DNA from: an uncultured Pelagibacteraceae bacterium
GTDB lineage: Bacteria; Pseudomonadota; Alphaproteobacteria; Pelagibacterales; Pelagibacteraceae
DNA length: 46,269 nt
Assembly (NCBI GenBank): GCA_902551215.1
Contig: CACDCI010000002.1
Coordinates: forward strand, 1-46,269
Direction of reading: 5' to 3'
Shown: positions 28,233 to 36,244 of the stretch, in pieces
Layout: the number at the start of each line of letters is the position of its first letter
Position numbering within the stretch: the first letter of the stretch is position 1
Program-made: the position numbers and the translations under genes
The notes under the pieces: model-generated
The model's input: only the letters and a program-made list of their open reading frames with translations
Database searches by the model: none
Told to the model about the DNA's origin: nothing

Positions 28233-28996
28233 TAAAATAAGAAATATTTAATTTGATTTGCAAAAATAATATAAACAATACATCCAATAATAATATAAGG
28301 TCCAAAAGGAATTTCTGACGACATTTTTTTAGATTGATTAATTAGTGAAGGAACAACAATTATTAAAGCAACAACAGAAGATATAAATATTGTAAAAGGA
28401 ATGCTAACCCAGCCAAACCAGAAACCTATCACAGCCATTAATTTAGCATCTCCCAAACCCATTCCATCTTTTTTTCTAATATTTTTATAAAAAAAAATAA
28501 TCAACCAAATTATTGAATAACCAAATAGACCACCAATTAAAGAATTAATATAATTTGGAAAAATTGTTTGATTTAAATTTGGATCAAAAGATTTTAAAAA
28601 TCCTATAGCCATTAGCGGAAAAGTTAATACGTTTGGAATTATAAAATGTTTTAAATCAATAAAGAAAATAATAATAAAAAAAATACTTAAGATTAATAAT
28701 AATAAAGTTGTAATTGATATTCCATAAAGATGAAAGATTACAACAAAGCTAATAGCACTTAATAATTCAACAACTAAATACTGAAAACTTATAGGCTTAG
28801 TGCATTGTCTGCATTTACCTTTTAAGAATAAATATGAAAAAAAAGGAATATTATCAAACCATTTAATTTTATTTTTACAATTAGGGCAAAATGACCGTCC
28901 TTTAGCTACGTTACCATCGTTTGGAAGACGGTATATACAAACATTGGAAAAACTTCCCCATAGGCTTCCTAGAATAAAGAATGCGATATATAGCAC
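28232..28996 (-). CDS. pilD: Prepilin peptidase / N-methyltransferase
   Basis: This inner-membrane aspartyl protease cleaves prepilin leaders after Gly and methylates the new N-terminus. It has an N-terminal methylase-type domain with G-S-F-x-N-V-x-I-Y-R-L-P and four Zn-type cysteines C37-P-N-C40 and C62-R-Q-C65. The catalytic aspartates lie in F-I-D114-L-K-H-F-I-I-P and G-M-G-L-G-D183-A-K. About eight membrane helices and 254 residues are normal for PilD. The start is GTG at 28996, keeping the conserved LGSLWGSFSNVCIYRLP near the N-terminus. It serves the pilins at 5147-8297 and 42286-43219 and is transcribed divergently from the phosphatase gene. Confidence 0.93.
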   Translation of the reverse strand: MLYIAFFILGSLWGSFSNVCIYRLPNDGNVAKGRSFCPNCKNKIKWFDNIPFFSYLFLKGKCRQCTKPISFQYLVVELLSAISFVVIFHLYGISITTLLLLILSIFFIIIFFIDLKHFIIPNVLTFPLMAIGFLKSFDPNLNQTIFPNYINSLIGGLFGYSIIWLIIFFYKNIRKKDGMGLGDAKLMAVIGFWFGWVSIPFTIFISSVVALIIVVPSLINQSKKMSSEIPFGPYIIIGCIVYIIFANQIKYFLF

Positions 28997-29041
28997 GAAT
29001 TATATTTTTATTTGTGAAGCTAATTGCAAAATTCCATCCAA

Positions 29042-29051
29042 ACAGTACTGT
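29042..29051. promoter_or_regulatory. 10-bp palindrome between pilD and the phosphatase gene
   Basis: ACAGTACTGT is a perfect 10-bp palindrome. It sits in the middle of the 163-base divergent intergenic region between pilD (minus) and the GAF-PP2C gene (plus). It could be an operator for both, but it is short and single-copy, so it remains a weak candidate. Confidence 0.25.
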
Positions 29052-29159
29052 ACAAACATTACAGCATCTTGAATGTGTAAATAGAAGTTTGGTGAATTGA
29101 TAATAATCTCCATGCTTGTTAAAAATATCAAAAAAAGGATAAAATGCAAAAGATAAAAT

Positions 29160-30443
29160 ATGTTCTTTAAACCAAAAAAATCAGAGCCAACAAAACAAGA
29201 GTCCACATCGAGTAAAGATCTAGCAATCATTACTCAAATGAACCAAGAATTTGCAACATCACTTGATTTAACTGAAACATTACAAACAGCTTTAGAGGTA
29301 ATAATAAAAAGAATAAATGCACAGGCTGCAAATATTTTTTTAATTGAAGAAAAGAAACAAGTATTTCAATGCATAGCATCTAAACACCAAGCTTATCTTG
29401 ATGAATATGAAATCCCTTTAACACAAGGGGTAATGGGAAAAGCAGTTTTGCAAAAAAAATGTATTAGAGTTGGAGATGTAAGAAAAGATGTAAGAGAAAT
29501 TGCTGAATTTTATTTTGATTTAGATAATAAAACAAATTTTACAACATATTCTGTGCTCTGTGCACCTTTGATTGCAGCAAATGAATGTATTGGAGTGATT
29601 CATTGTTTAAATAAAAAAACAATTGATAAATTATTTCAAGAAGAGGACAGAAAATTATTAGAAACCCTTTCTGCGCCTGCTGCACTTGCTATTAGAAATG
29701 CTCGGATGGCCAAGGAACTTATAGATAAAAATAGAATGCAAAAAGAAATTGAAATAGTAGGCGAGATACAAAAAACTTTATTATCTAAAAATAAAAAAGA
29801 ACCTTTCCCTATTTCAGGAATAAATATACCAGCAAAAATTGTATCAGGAGACTTTTATAATTTTTCTGAATTAGGAGATGGCAAATATGGATTTGGTGTA
29901 GCTGATGTATCAGGAAAAGGAATTAAATCGTCTCTCTTAATGTCAAAAGCATCAAGTCTGTATCGATGTTTAAGCAAAACAATGTTCTCGGCTGCAGATC
30001 TTCTAGATTTATTAAATAAAGAAATTTGTGAAACGGCAGCAAGAGGAATGTTTGTAACAATGTTGGTTGGAATATACGATAGTAATAAAAAAGAATTACT
30101 TCTTTCGAATGCTGGACACGAACCACCTTTAATTTATACAAAGGATGGAAAATTTTCAAATCACACTGAAGCAGGGCCACCTTTAGGAATTATGTCTAAA
30201 ATAAAATATAAAGAAACAATTTTACCTTTTTCAGAAAGCTCTATGTATATTTTTACCGATGGAATCACCGAGATCAAAGATCCGAATGGCGAAATGTTAG
30301 GCGCTGAAGGTTTTCAAAATTACATAAAAAAATACCAATCCACACCTACTAATGAAAGATTAAAAATTATTATTGAGGATATTGTAAAGTCAGGTAAAAT
30401 TCAGAAAGACGATTTAACAATAGTTGTAATAGACAGCAAATAA
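29160..30443 (+). CDS. GAF-domain PP2C (RsbU/SpoIIE-type) serine phosphatase
   Basis: A 427-residue protein. A GAF domain spans about 25-185 (ends LAIRNARMAKEL), then a short coiled linker, then a PPM/PP2C domain at 195-427. Metal-binding and core motifs are visible: V-S-G-D231-F-Y, A-D249-V-S-G-K-G, N-A-G-H-E-P-P-L, F-T-D-G-I-T-E and the C-terminal K-D-D-L-T. Such proteins dephosphorylate a STAS antagonist in partner-switching systems. The matching kinase and STAS genes lie at 41383-42116 in the same window. It is followed after 4 bases by a small membrane protein. The start at 29160 lacks a good ribosome site; an eight-codon frame with AAGGAT just upstream overlaps it. Confidence 0.9.
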   Translation: MFFKPKKSEPTKQESTSSKDLAIITQMNQEFATSLDLTETLQTALEVIIKRINAQAANIFLIEEKKQVFQCIASKHQAYLDEYEIPLTQGVMGKAVLQKKCIRVGDVRKDVREIAEFYFDLDNKTNFTTYSVLCAPLIAANECIGVIHCLNKKTIDKLFQEEDRKLLETLSAPAALAIRNARMAKELIDKNRMQKEIEIVGEIQKTLLSKNKKEPFPISGINIPAKIVSGDFYNFSELGDGKYGFGVADVSGKGIKSSLLMSKASSLYRCLSKTMFSAADLLDLLNKEICETAARGMFVTMLVGIYDSNKKELLLSNAGHEPPLIYTKDGKFSNHTEAGPPLGIMSKIKYKETILPFSESSMYIFTDGITEIKDPNGEMLGAEGFQNYIKKYQSTPTNERLKIIIEDIVKSGKIQKDDLTIVVIDSK

Positions 30444-30447
30444 AGAG

Positions 30448-30747
30448 ATGAGCATAACAAAAATAATGTTTTTTATTGCAATAGTATTAAGCATAGTGCT
30501 TTACTGGGCAGCTTCAAGTGTTTGCAGATATAATTTTGCACTCGAAAAAAATACAGAAATTTTAAATATTGTTACACAAGAGATAGATCCTACTTTGGGG
30601 AATGCAAAAGTTTATTATTATGAAGAATTAAATTGTAGTGAAGTAGATTTAGATTGGGACATAGATAGAATTGTGAGAAATTTTCATACTTTAAATGTAA
30701 TTATTTATCAAGAGCTCACTACCGATATTAGAGGTAATCCAAATTAA
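30448..30747 (+). CDS. Membrane-anchored small protein downstream of the phosphatase
   Basis: A 99-residue protein with one N-terminal membrane helix (about 5-25) and a soluble acidic domain. The domain contains two Cys (SVCRY at the membrane end and ELNCSEVD near residue 63). No family is recognised. It begins 4 bases after the phosphatase stop, so it is probably co-transcribed. It could be a periplasmic input or localisation partner for the phosphatase, which is inference from operon position only. Confidence 0.6.
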   Translation: MSITKIMFFIAIVLSIVLYWAASSVCRYNFALEKNTEILNIVTQEIDPTLGNAKVYYYEELNCSEVDLDWDIDRIVRNFHTLNVIIYQELTTDIRGNPN

Positions 30748-30858
30748 TAATTTCTCGAAACAGAAATTTGATTTGATAGGATTAGTTAAACGGATCAAAA
30801 AAAAATACTGAAATCACCAATTCTTTAAAAATTTTTAAAAAACATAAGATAAAAGACC

Positions 30859-30864
30859 TATAAT
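30859..30864 (+). promoter_or_regulatory. Candidate -10 box for the winged-helix regulator
   Basis: TATAAT (GACC-TATAAT-GGG context) lies 69 bases before the chosen ATG at 30933. A weak TTTAAA-like -35 is about 19 bases upstream. A palindromic operator candidate follows about 19 bases downstream, which suits repression at the start of transcription. Confidence 0.4.
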
Positions 30865-30882
30865 GGGAAAAAGTATTGATTG

Positions 30883-30909
30883 TACCTAATTTAGGTAATA
30901 AAATACCTA
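30883..30909 (+). promoter_or_regulatory. Palindromic operator candidate upstream of the regulator
   Basis: TACCTAATTTAGGTA (30883-30897) is a perfect inverted repeat of 7-base arms around one T. A third half-site TACCTA starts at 30904, exactly 21 bases from the first, about two helix turns. Located between a TATAAT and the ATG of a DNA-binding protein, it fits an autoregulatory site. Confidence 0.5.
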
Positions 30910-30932
30910 TTACAGGGAGCATAAAAACTATT

Positions 30933-31481
30933 ATGAGTTCACAAAAAACTACAATGGGCATAAATAAAGTTATTTCTTTTGAGGAAGCTACAAAAGAAAA
31001 GGGGCAAACAGAACCTCTTTTTTCTCAAGGGCTTTACCATTGGGTAATGTTTATTATCTCTTTATATACAAGAGTGCGTGAAAATTTAAAAATGGACTTT
31101 GAATCATTTGCTATACTTCAAGTTGTTGTTAGTCATTCGCTTTATCAAATAAATAAAACAGGAGCTAAAACATTTACAGAGCTTGAAGATCAGATGACAA
31201 AGTTTGCACAAAATAAAAAAATGAAAAATAACAAGTTAACTTTTGCAAGTATTTCAGATGTTTTACAGCTTCCAAGAGAAACAGTTAGAAGAAAAGTATT
31301 AGGTCTAAGTAAAAATAATATTTTACTGGGCAATACTGAAAATGGAATTAAACTTGGACCGGCTTACAAAACAATTTACAAAGAATTTGTTACAGAAACT
31401 ACTTTAGACTTAGGTACATTGATGAAAAAGTTTAAAAAGAGTGGAGCACTAGAACATTTATTGGAGATAGATATAAAATAA
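30933..31481 (+). CDS. Winged-helix (Crp-like HTH) regulator
   Basis: A 182-residue protein. Residues about 109-150 contain a helix-turn-helix of Crp type: F-A-S-I-S-D-V-L-Q-L-P-R-E-T-V-R-R-K-V-x-x-L. The RETVRRKV recognition helix resembles those of MarR/Crp families. The N-terminal half (SQGLYHWVMFIISLYTRVRENLKMDFESFAIL) is helical and has no recognisable ligand domain. I chose ATG 30933 rather than TTG 30876, because the longer version would translate through a palindromic operator candidate. It overlaps the MFS gene start by one base. Its targets are unknown. Self-control is suggested by the palindrome, and the repeat array before the pilus operon is another possible target. Confidence 0.7.
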   Translation: MSSQKTTMGINKVISFEEATKEKGQTEPLFSQGLYHWVMFIISLYTRVRENLKMDFESFAILQVVVSHSLYQINKTGAKTFTELEDQMTKFAQNKKMKNNKLTFASISDVLQLPRETVRRKVLGLSKNNILLGNTENGIKLGPAYKTIYKEFVTETTLDLGTLMKKFKKSGALEHLLEIDIK

Positions 31482-32710
31482 TGAGTAAATTTTTTTATGC
31501 ACTGTATGATTTAGCAAATTCAGCTTACACTATGATTGTTATAACATTTGTTACGTCAGCTTACTTTGCAAATCAAATAGTAGGAGATCCACAAGTAGGA
31601 GCAGCTTACTGGCAATGGACTGCAGGCATTTGTGGAATTGTAATTGCACTGACTGGACCTTTCCTTGGAGCCTTAGCAGACAAAAAACCAAAAGGTAAAA
31701 TAAATTTTTTGCAAATGTTTACTCTACTGTGCATCTTTACAACTTGTTTCTTCTGGTTTGCTAAACCAAACTCAAATTATATTTTGTTTACTTTAATTAT
31801 TTTTTTTATTTCAAACTATTGTTACGAAGTTGGATCTATATTTTATAATTCATTATTAAAAAAATGTTCAAATGAAAATAATATTGGTAAAACTTCCGGC
31901 TTTGGTTTTGCTTTAGGTTATATTGGATCTGTTCCAATAATATTATTAACTTTATATTTATTTGTTTTACCTGAGCGAGTTCCTTTTGGTTTAGATAAAA
32001 ATAATTTTGAACATATCAGATTCATTCCTATTCTAGTTGCATTTTGGTTTTTCTTTTTTTCTTATCCAATGATTTACTATTTCAAAAAAAAAATCTCTTA
32101 CGAAGATAATTATGATTCAGTTCCGGCATTTAAAAAAATAATTGAAATAATTTGGCAAAATAAATTTACTTCTACTGGAAAGTTTCTTTTAGCAAGAATG
32201 ATTTACTCTGACGCTTTAATTGTACTTATAGCAGGTGGCGGTGTATATGCCTCAGGTGTTTTTGGTTTTACTCCAGGTGAATTATTAAAACTTGCAATTG
32301 TTGGAAACATAGTTGCATTCATCGGAGTTTTGATTGGTGGATATTTAAATGATAAACTTTCATCTAAAATAATTATTTTAACTTGTATTGCAGTACTAAC
32401 AGCTACAGTTTTCTTCGGCTCTATGATTGCACAAACAAAAAATGAATTTTTTTATAATGTTATGGTCATTTCTTTTTTTATTGGCTCTATTCAAAGTGCA
32501 AGCAGAGTAATGATGACAAATTTATTAAATAAAAATGATTTAGGAAAAGGTTTTGGTTTGTTTAGCTTCTCAGGAAGAATTACTGCATTTGCGGGACCAT
32601 TAACAGTTGGAACTTTAACTTATTTATATTCACAAAGAATTGGCTTCTTATCAGTATCTATTTTTTTTATTTTAGGATTTATGCTGATGATGTCTGTTAA
32701 AAATGTATAA
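31481..32710 (+). CDS. MFS transporter, UMF1/Atg22-like family
   Basis: A 409-residue protein with about 12 membrane helices. The N-terminus F-F-Y-A-L-Y-D-L-A-N-S-A-Y and the loop G-P-F-L-G-A-L-A-D-K-K-P-K-G-K match the UMF1 (Atg22-like) major facilitator group. Other fitting stretches are NYCYEVGSIFYNSLL and GFGFALGYIGSVP. The substrate is unknown; some relatives have been linked to amino-acid efflux in eukaryotes, which says little here. It is translationally coupled (TAATG) to the winged-helix regulator, so the regulator may control it. It is the last gene before the 549-base noncoding region. Confidence 0.85.
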   Translation: MSKFFYALYDLANSAYTMIVITFVTSAYFANQIVGDPQVGAAYWQWTAGICGIVIALTGPFLGALADKKPKGKINFLQMFTLLCIFTTCFFWFAKPNSNYILFTLIIFFISNYCYEVGSIFYNSLLKKCSNENNIGKTSGFGFALGYIGSVPIILLTLYLFVLPERVPFGLDKNNFEHIRFIPILVAFWFFFFSYPMIYYFKKKISYEDNYDSVPAFKKIIEIIWQNKFTSTGKFLLARMIYSDALIVLIAGGGVYASGVFGFTPGELLKLAIVGNIVAFIGVLIGGYLNDKLSSKIIILTCIAVLTATVFFGSMIAQTKNEFFYNVMVISFFIGSIQSASRVMMTNLLNKNDLGKGFGLFSFSGRITAFAGPLTVGTLTYLYSQRIGFLSVSIFFILGFMLMMSVKNV

Positions 32711-32887
32711 TTATTAAAAAAAAGTAATTTTTAATTTAATTTCTACTAAAAATTGAAATTTTATAAAAAATTTTTACTTTTTTTAATTTTTTAAGATACA
32801 ACTTTTAATATTTGTCAAATTTTGACCCTTTGGAGTTAATTATTTTACAATTTTAGCTCTAGTATTTTGCATTTTTAAAAAAATTAC

Positions 32888-33238
32888 TTTACTCTAACAC
32901 AATAATATTTTACTCTAACACAAAAAATCTATTTTAGATTGAAAAGTTAAAAAATGTTGATTTTATTGTGTTTTTTAAAAATTTAAAAATTTTTTCACTC
33001 TAACACAATGTCTTAAAATAAAATTGTGTTAGAGAATTCTATTTTTGTGTTAGAGAATTTAAAAAATATAAAAAAAATTATAAAAATTAATTATTTTAAT
33101 TAAATTAAAAAAAATATTGATTTTATTAGCTTATTAGTCATTTTATATAATTTTCACCCAATATGAGCATACAACTTATAATTATGTGTTAGACATTTTT
33201 CTATTTTGTGTTAGAGATTCGTATGTTTGTGTTAGAGA
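32888..33238. repeat. Array of eight CTCTAACACAA / TTGTGTTAGAG motifs in helical phase
   Basis: Seven exact copies and one variant of an 11-mer are present. Forward CTCTAACACAA begins at 32892, 32913 and 32998. Reverse TTGTGTTAGAG begins at 33024, 33045, 33206 and 33227, with the variant ATGTGTTAGAC at 33184. Within clusters the period is 21, 21, 22 and 21 bases, two helix turns. Copies at 32998 and 33024 face each other and could form a 12-bp stem with a 13-base loop. The last copy ends 22 bases before the ATG at 33260. Binding of a protein along one face of the helix is the simplest reading. Confidence 0.9.
33123..33151 (+). promoter_or_regulatory. Candidate promoter of the pilus assembly operon
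   Basis: TTATTA at 33123-33128 and a perfect TATAAT at 33146-33151 are separated by 17 bases. If used, transcription would start near 33158. The five reverse-oriented motif copies would then be split: two upstream of the promoter and three inside the 5' untranslated region. The -35 match is weak. Confidence 0.35.
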
Positions 33239-33259
33239 ATAAATATATTTTATAAAATT

Positions 33260-35557
33260 ATGAATGAAGACGATCAAGATAAAAAAAATATAGAGGATAT
33301 AGAGAATAAAAAAGAAGAAGAAGTTAAAAGAGAAGAAAATCAATCTCAAGGAGAATCTTCTCAAAATGATGCTCAATCTTCTGAATCTTCCACTCCATCT
33401 ACTGGAAACAATGAAAATCAAGGTGAAGCACAATCAGAAGTAGAAGAAAAGAAAGAACATGAAGTAATTCACAAAAAAGATGGAAGGCTACATATATATG
33501 TAAGGCAAGATAAGTACAAAGGTGAACTAAAATCAAAAAATTGGGTTGGTAGACTTTATATTGATGGAAAACAAAAGATTTCTTCATCAGGAACTCCCAA
33601 TTTGGATGATGCAATACCTATATTAGAGAAGTGGTTCGATGATGTTCATGCCAATAAAGCAAAAGAAGAAAAAACTTCTACTGAAACAGCGGACACAATA
33701 AGCGAACAACCATCAATTACACCAGAGCCAACAACGCCTCCAGTTGTAGAAACACCTAAACCAACAGAACCTGCTTCTACTGAAAGTGTTGTTACTCCAT
33801 TGGAGAACAAAGAAACGACAGAAACTAAAACTTCTTCAAGTATTATTGAAAAGTTTAAAAATATTAAATTTAAAAAACCAAGTTTTGGCAAAAAAGATTC
33901 TGCACCAAAGATTGCTGCATCGGGAAAAAGTAATTTTAAACAAAAGATTGAAAACTTATTAAAAGCAAAACTTGGAAAAAAAACGGCTCAAGGAGAAGAA
34001 ATTGTTGGAGTAGAACTTTCAAATAAAGAAATTAGATTAGCTCAAATTTCAAGTAATAAAGCAAATCAATGGGTTTTGGAAAAATTTTTTATTCATCCAG
34101 TTGATTTGGCAGAAGATGCTTCTGTATTAGACAATGCTGATAAGATGAGTGAAGAATTATCCCTTGCATTACAAAAGTCAAAAATTGCTACATCAAATGC
34201 AGCAATTGCAATTCCTGTAACAAGCGCAATTATCCGTGTAGTTACAGCGCCATTAATGAAAGATGAAGAGCTACAAAAAGCAATCGATACAAATTCTCTT
34301 TGGGAAAATTTAGTTCAGCTTACAGATAATTTAGATGATTATTCAATTTTTCATCAAGTAATAAATAGAAATGATAAAGAAAACACGATGGATATTTTAT
34401 TTGTTGCGTCAAAATTATCTGACATTAATAGTTATACTTCTATAATTAAAAACAGTGGTCTTAACCCTGTAATCATCGATGTTAAATGTTTTGCATTAAA
34501 ATCGGCAGTTGATCAAATTAATGTAATTTCTAAAAGTTCAGAAGATGCAAATTTAACAGCAGTATTGGAATTCGGTTTAGATGAAAATTATTTAATGATT
34601 TTATATGACAATAATCCAATTATTACTGATATTTTTTTAAGAAGTCAGGATAGAAAAATTTTAATGGAGTCACAAAACCAAGAAGAAAAAGAAGCGTTGG
34701 TTAGAAGATTTATTACACAAGTAAAACAAGCAGTTCAGGACTTCGAAACAAAATACGAAAGAAGAATTAGAAACATTAAAGTAGTTTCAAATTTATCTAA
34801 TGTAGAAGACTTTTTATCAAGTTTTAGAAAAAATTTAGTTAACACTGGATTTAATTTATTTGATCCAATTGATGGTTTAAAAGTTCCTCAACAACTTGAG
34901 CAATCAGTTAATTTGCCAAATCGATCTTATCTATCAACAGTCATTGGACTTGCTTTTAGAAAACTTGATGTCTTTGGATATTATAAATTTGTAACTGCAG
35001 TTAAAAATATAAATTTATTACCGAATAGGGCTGGCATGATTAAGCAAAAGAAAATGAAAGCCTTTTCAAACTTTGCATTTACTGGTGTAGTAGGTGCAGT
35101 AGTAGGGATTTATGTAATTCTTTTTGCTTTATCTTTCTGGAATATTCATTCGTATAACAAAAAATTAGCTGATTATGAAAATGTTCTTTCCACGCACGTT
35201 GCTAAAACTAAAGAAAAAGCAAAAGTTGCTAAAGAACTAAATATAATTGCAACTACTTTACAATTAAGCAAAAGTTTAAAATCAAATAAAGAAATTAGTT
35301 ATAGAATTTTAGCACAGATTGCAGGAAGCGTTCCTAAAAGAGTTAAATTTGAATCTGTAGAATATAATGGAAAAGACCAAGTAATTATAAAAGGTGTTGC
35401 TGCTAGCGACCAAGATATTTTAAAATTAATTAGTAATTTAAGTAGTAAAAAATTAATTAACCAAGCATCACTGGGGTCGATGAGTTTACCAAGGTCAAGT
35501 GCAGGAGGAGTGATGAAAAAGGGTTTTAAAGTTTTTGTTAAAGTTAAAAGAGGATAA
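33260..35557 (+). CDS. PilM-PilN fusion protein with disordered N-terminal extension
   Basis: A 765-residue protein. Residues 1-70 are acidic and low-complexity. Residues about 72-130 form a small domain (DGRLHIYVRQDKYKGELKSK, then a W-V-G-R-L-Y-I-D-G segment). A Pro/Thr/Glu linker follows. Residues 245-560 are PilM-like, actin-fold (EEIVGVELSNKEIRLAQIS, NAAIAIPVTSAIIRVV, VLEFGLDENYLMILYD). Then I-N-L-L-P-N-R (584-590), one membrane helix (about 604-626) and a periplasmic ferredoxin-like domain are PilN. Normally PilN's INLLP tail binds separate PilM; here the two are one chain. The protein belongs to the inner-membrane alignment complex. It heads the operon, and pilO follows after 6 bases. 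Confidence 0.88.
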   Translation: MNEDDQDKKNIEDIENKKEEEVKREENQSQGESSQNDAQSSESSTPSTGNNENQGEAQSEVEEKKEHEVIHKKDGRLHIYVRQDKYKGELKSKNWVGRLYIDGKQKISSSGTPNLDDAIPILEKWFDDVHANKAKEEKTSTETADTISEQPSITPEPTTPPVVETPKPTEPASTESVVTPLENKETTETKTSSSIIEKFKNIKFKKPSFGKKDSAPKIAASGKSNFKQKIENLLKAKLGKKTAQGEEIVGVELSNKEIRLAQISSNKANQWVLEKFFIHPVDLAEDASVLDNADKMSEELSLALQKSKIATSNAAIAIPVTSAIIRVVTAPLMKDEELQKAIDTNSLWENLVQLTDNLDDYSIFHQVINRNDKENTMDILFVASKLSDINSYTSIIKNSGLNPVIIDVKCFALKSAVDQINVISKSSEDANLTAVLEFGLDENYLMILYDNNPIITDIFLRSQDRKILMESQNQEEKEALVRRFITQVKQAVQDFETKYERRIRNIKVVSNLSNVEDFLSSFRKNLVNTGFNLFDPIDGLKVPQQLEQSVNLPNRSYLSTVIGLAFRKLDVFGYYKFVTAVKNINLLPNRAGMIKQKKMKAFSNFAFTGVVGAVVGIYVILFALSFWNIHSYNKKLADYENVLSTHVAKTKEKAKVAKELNIIATTLQLSKSLKSNKEISYRILAQIAGSVPKRVKFESVEYNGKDQVIIKGVAASDQDILKLISNLSSKKLINQASLGSMSLPRSSAGGVMKKGFKVFVKVKRG

Positions 35558-35563
35558 AAAATT

Positions 35564-36244
35564 ATGGATTTAAAAGAATTAAATAATTTAAATATGGATG
35601 ATCTAAAAGCAAAAGTTTTAGCTTTTGTTGATAAAAAAACTCTTATTAAAGGTGGAATTGCTTTTGGTGCGATTGTTTTTTTTCTAATTATTTACTATTC
35701 AATTTTAAACCCAATTGTAAATACTAAAAAAGCGCAGCTTGCAGACATGACTCTGAAACAAGAAGAAATAGCTCAGTTTACAAGTGAAATAAAAGCACAA
35801 AAAAATAAAATAAAAAAACTTACTCCTAAATATAAAAATTATTCTACATTATTCCATACTAGAGCTGAAGTTGAAGGACTTTACCAAAGTTTGAGTCATT
35901 TTGCCGGACTTAATGGTTTAGTTATTTCAAAAATACAAAAAAAGAAACCAGCGGCAGTTTCAAAGGCTACTGCTCTAGCCAAGGGCAAAAAGAAAAAGAA
36001 AAAGAAAAAGAAAAAAACAAAAAAAGTGACAGCTAAAAATATAGCCTATTATAAAATTCCTGTGGATTTTGAAATTAAGGGTAATTTTTTAGGATATATA
36101 AAGTTTAAAAGAGCAATATCTCTGTCAAATAAGATGCTTAATTTTGACAAAGAATCAATAAAAGTGGTAAAAGGTAATACAACCGGTGCGATAAAAGTAA
36201 ATGGAACTTTAACCATTGTGGGGCTAGCAGATGAATTTTTTTAA
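35564..36244 (+). CDS. pilO: PilO-like alignment subcomplex protein
   Basis: A 226-residue bitopic protein with a membrane helix at about 33-50 and a coiled coil (55-95, QLADMTLKQEEIAQFTSEIKA). The periplasmic domain contains FHTRAEVEGLYQSLSHFAGLNGLVISKI and the closing strand GTLTIVGLAD, typical of PilO. A run of ten lysines near 143-152 interrupts the periplasmic domain, encoded by AAAAAG repeats. PilO pairs with PilN and PilP to connect the platform to the secretin. The stop overlaps the pilP start region by 14 bases. Lysine-rich insertions of this kind are not usual for PilO. Confidence 0.85.
   Translation: MDLKELNNLNMDDLKAKVLAFVDKKTLIKGGIAFGAIVFFLIIYYSILNPIVNTKKAQLADMTLKQEEIAQFTSEIKAQKNKIKKLTPKYKNYSTLFHTRAEVEGLYQSLSHFAGLNGLVISKIQKKKPAAVSKATALAKGKKKKKKKKKKTKKVTAKNIAYYKIPVDFEIKGNFLGYIKFKRAISLSNKMLNFDKESIKVVKGNTTGAIKVNGTLTIVGLADEFF
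35987..36012 (+). repeat. AAAAAG hexanucleotide microsatellite in pilO
   Basis: Four or so tandem AAAAAG units encode part of a poly-lysine run. Whole-unit gain or loss would add or remove two lysines without shifting the frame, so this would tune charge rather than switch the gene off. Confidence 0.7.

Larger units (their letters stand above)
32711..33259. other. Noncoding region upstream of the pilus assembly operon
   Basis: A 549-base, extremely AT-rich stretch without a credible gene. A minus-strand frame at 33182-33433 is an artefact overlapping the next gene. Its content is an array of an 11-bp motif in two orientations (32888-33238), an AT-only stretch at about 33056-33120, and a possible promoter near 33123-33151. 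No tRNA, riboswitch or known small RNA is recognised. Confidence 0.8.

Noticed and set aside
32888-33238. CRISPR array
   Set aside because: The repeat is only 11 bases, spacers are 10-11 bases or irregular, both orientations occur, and no cas gene is nearby.
33182-33433. 83-codon minus-strand frame across the repeat array and the pilM-pilN start
   Set aside because: It reads through the 11-bp repeats and antisense to an acidic Glu/Asn-rich segment, which yields Phe/Leu-rich nonsense.
35987-36012. Phase-variable microsatellite in pilO
   Set aside because: The unit is six bases, so changes in copy number keep the frame; it cannot act as an on/off switch, only vary the lysine run.
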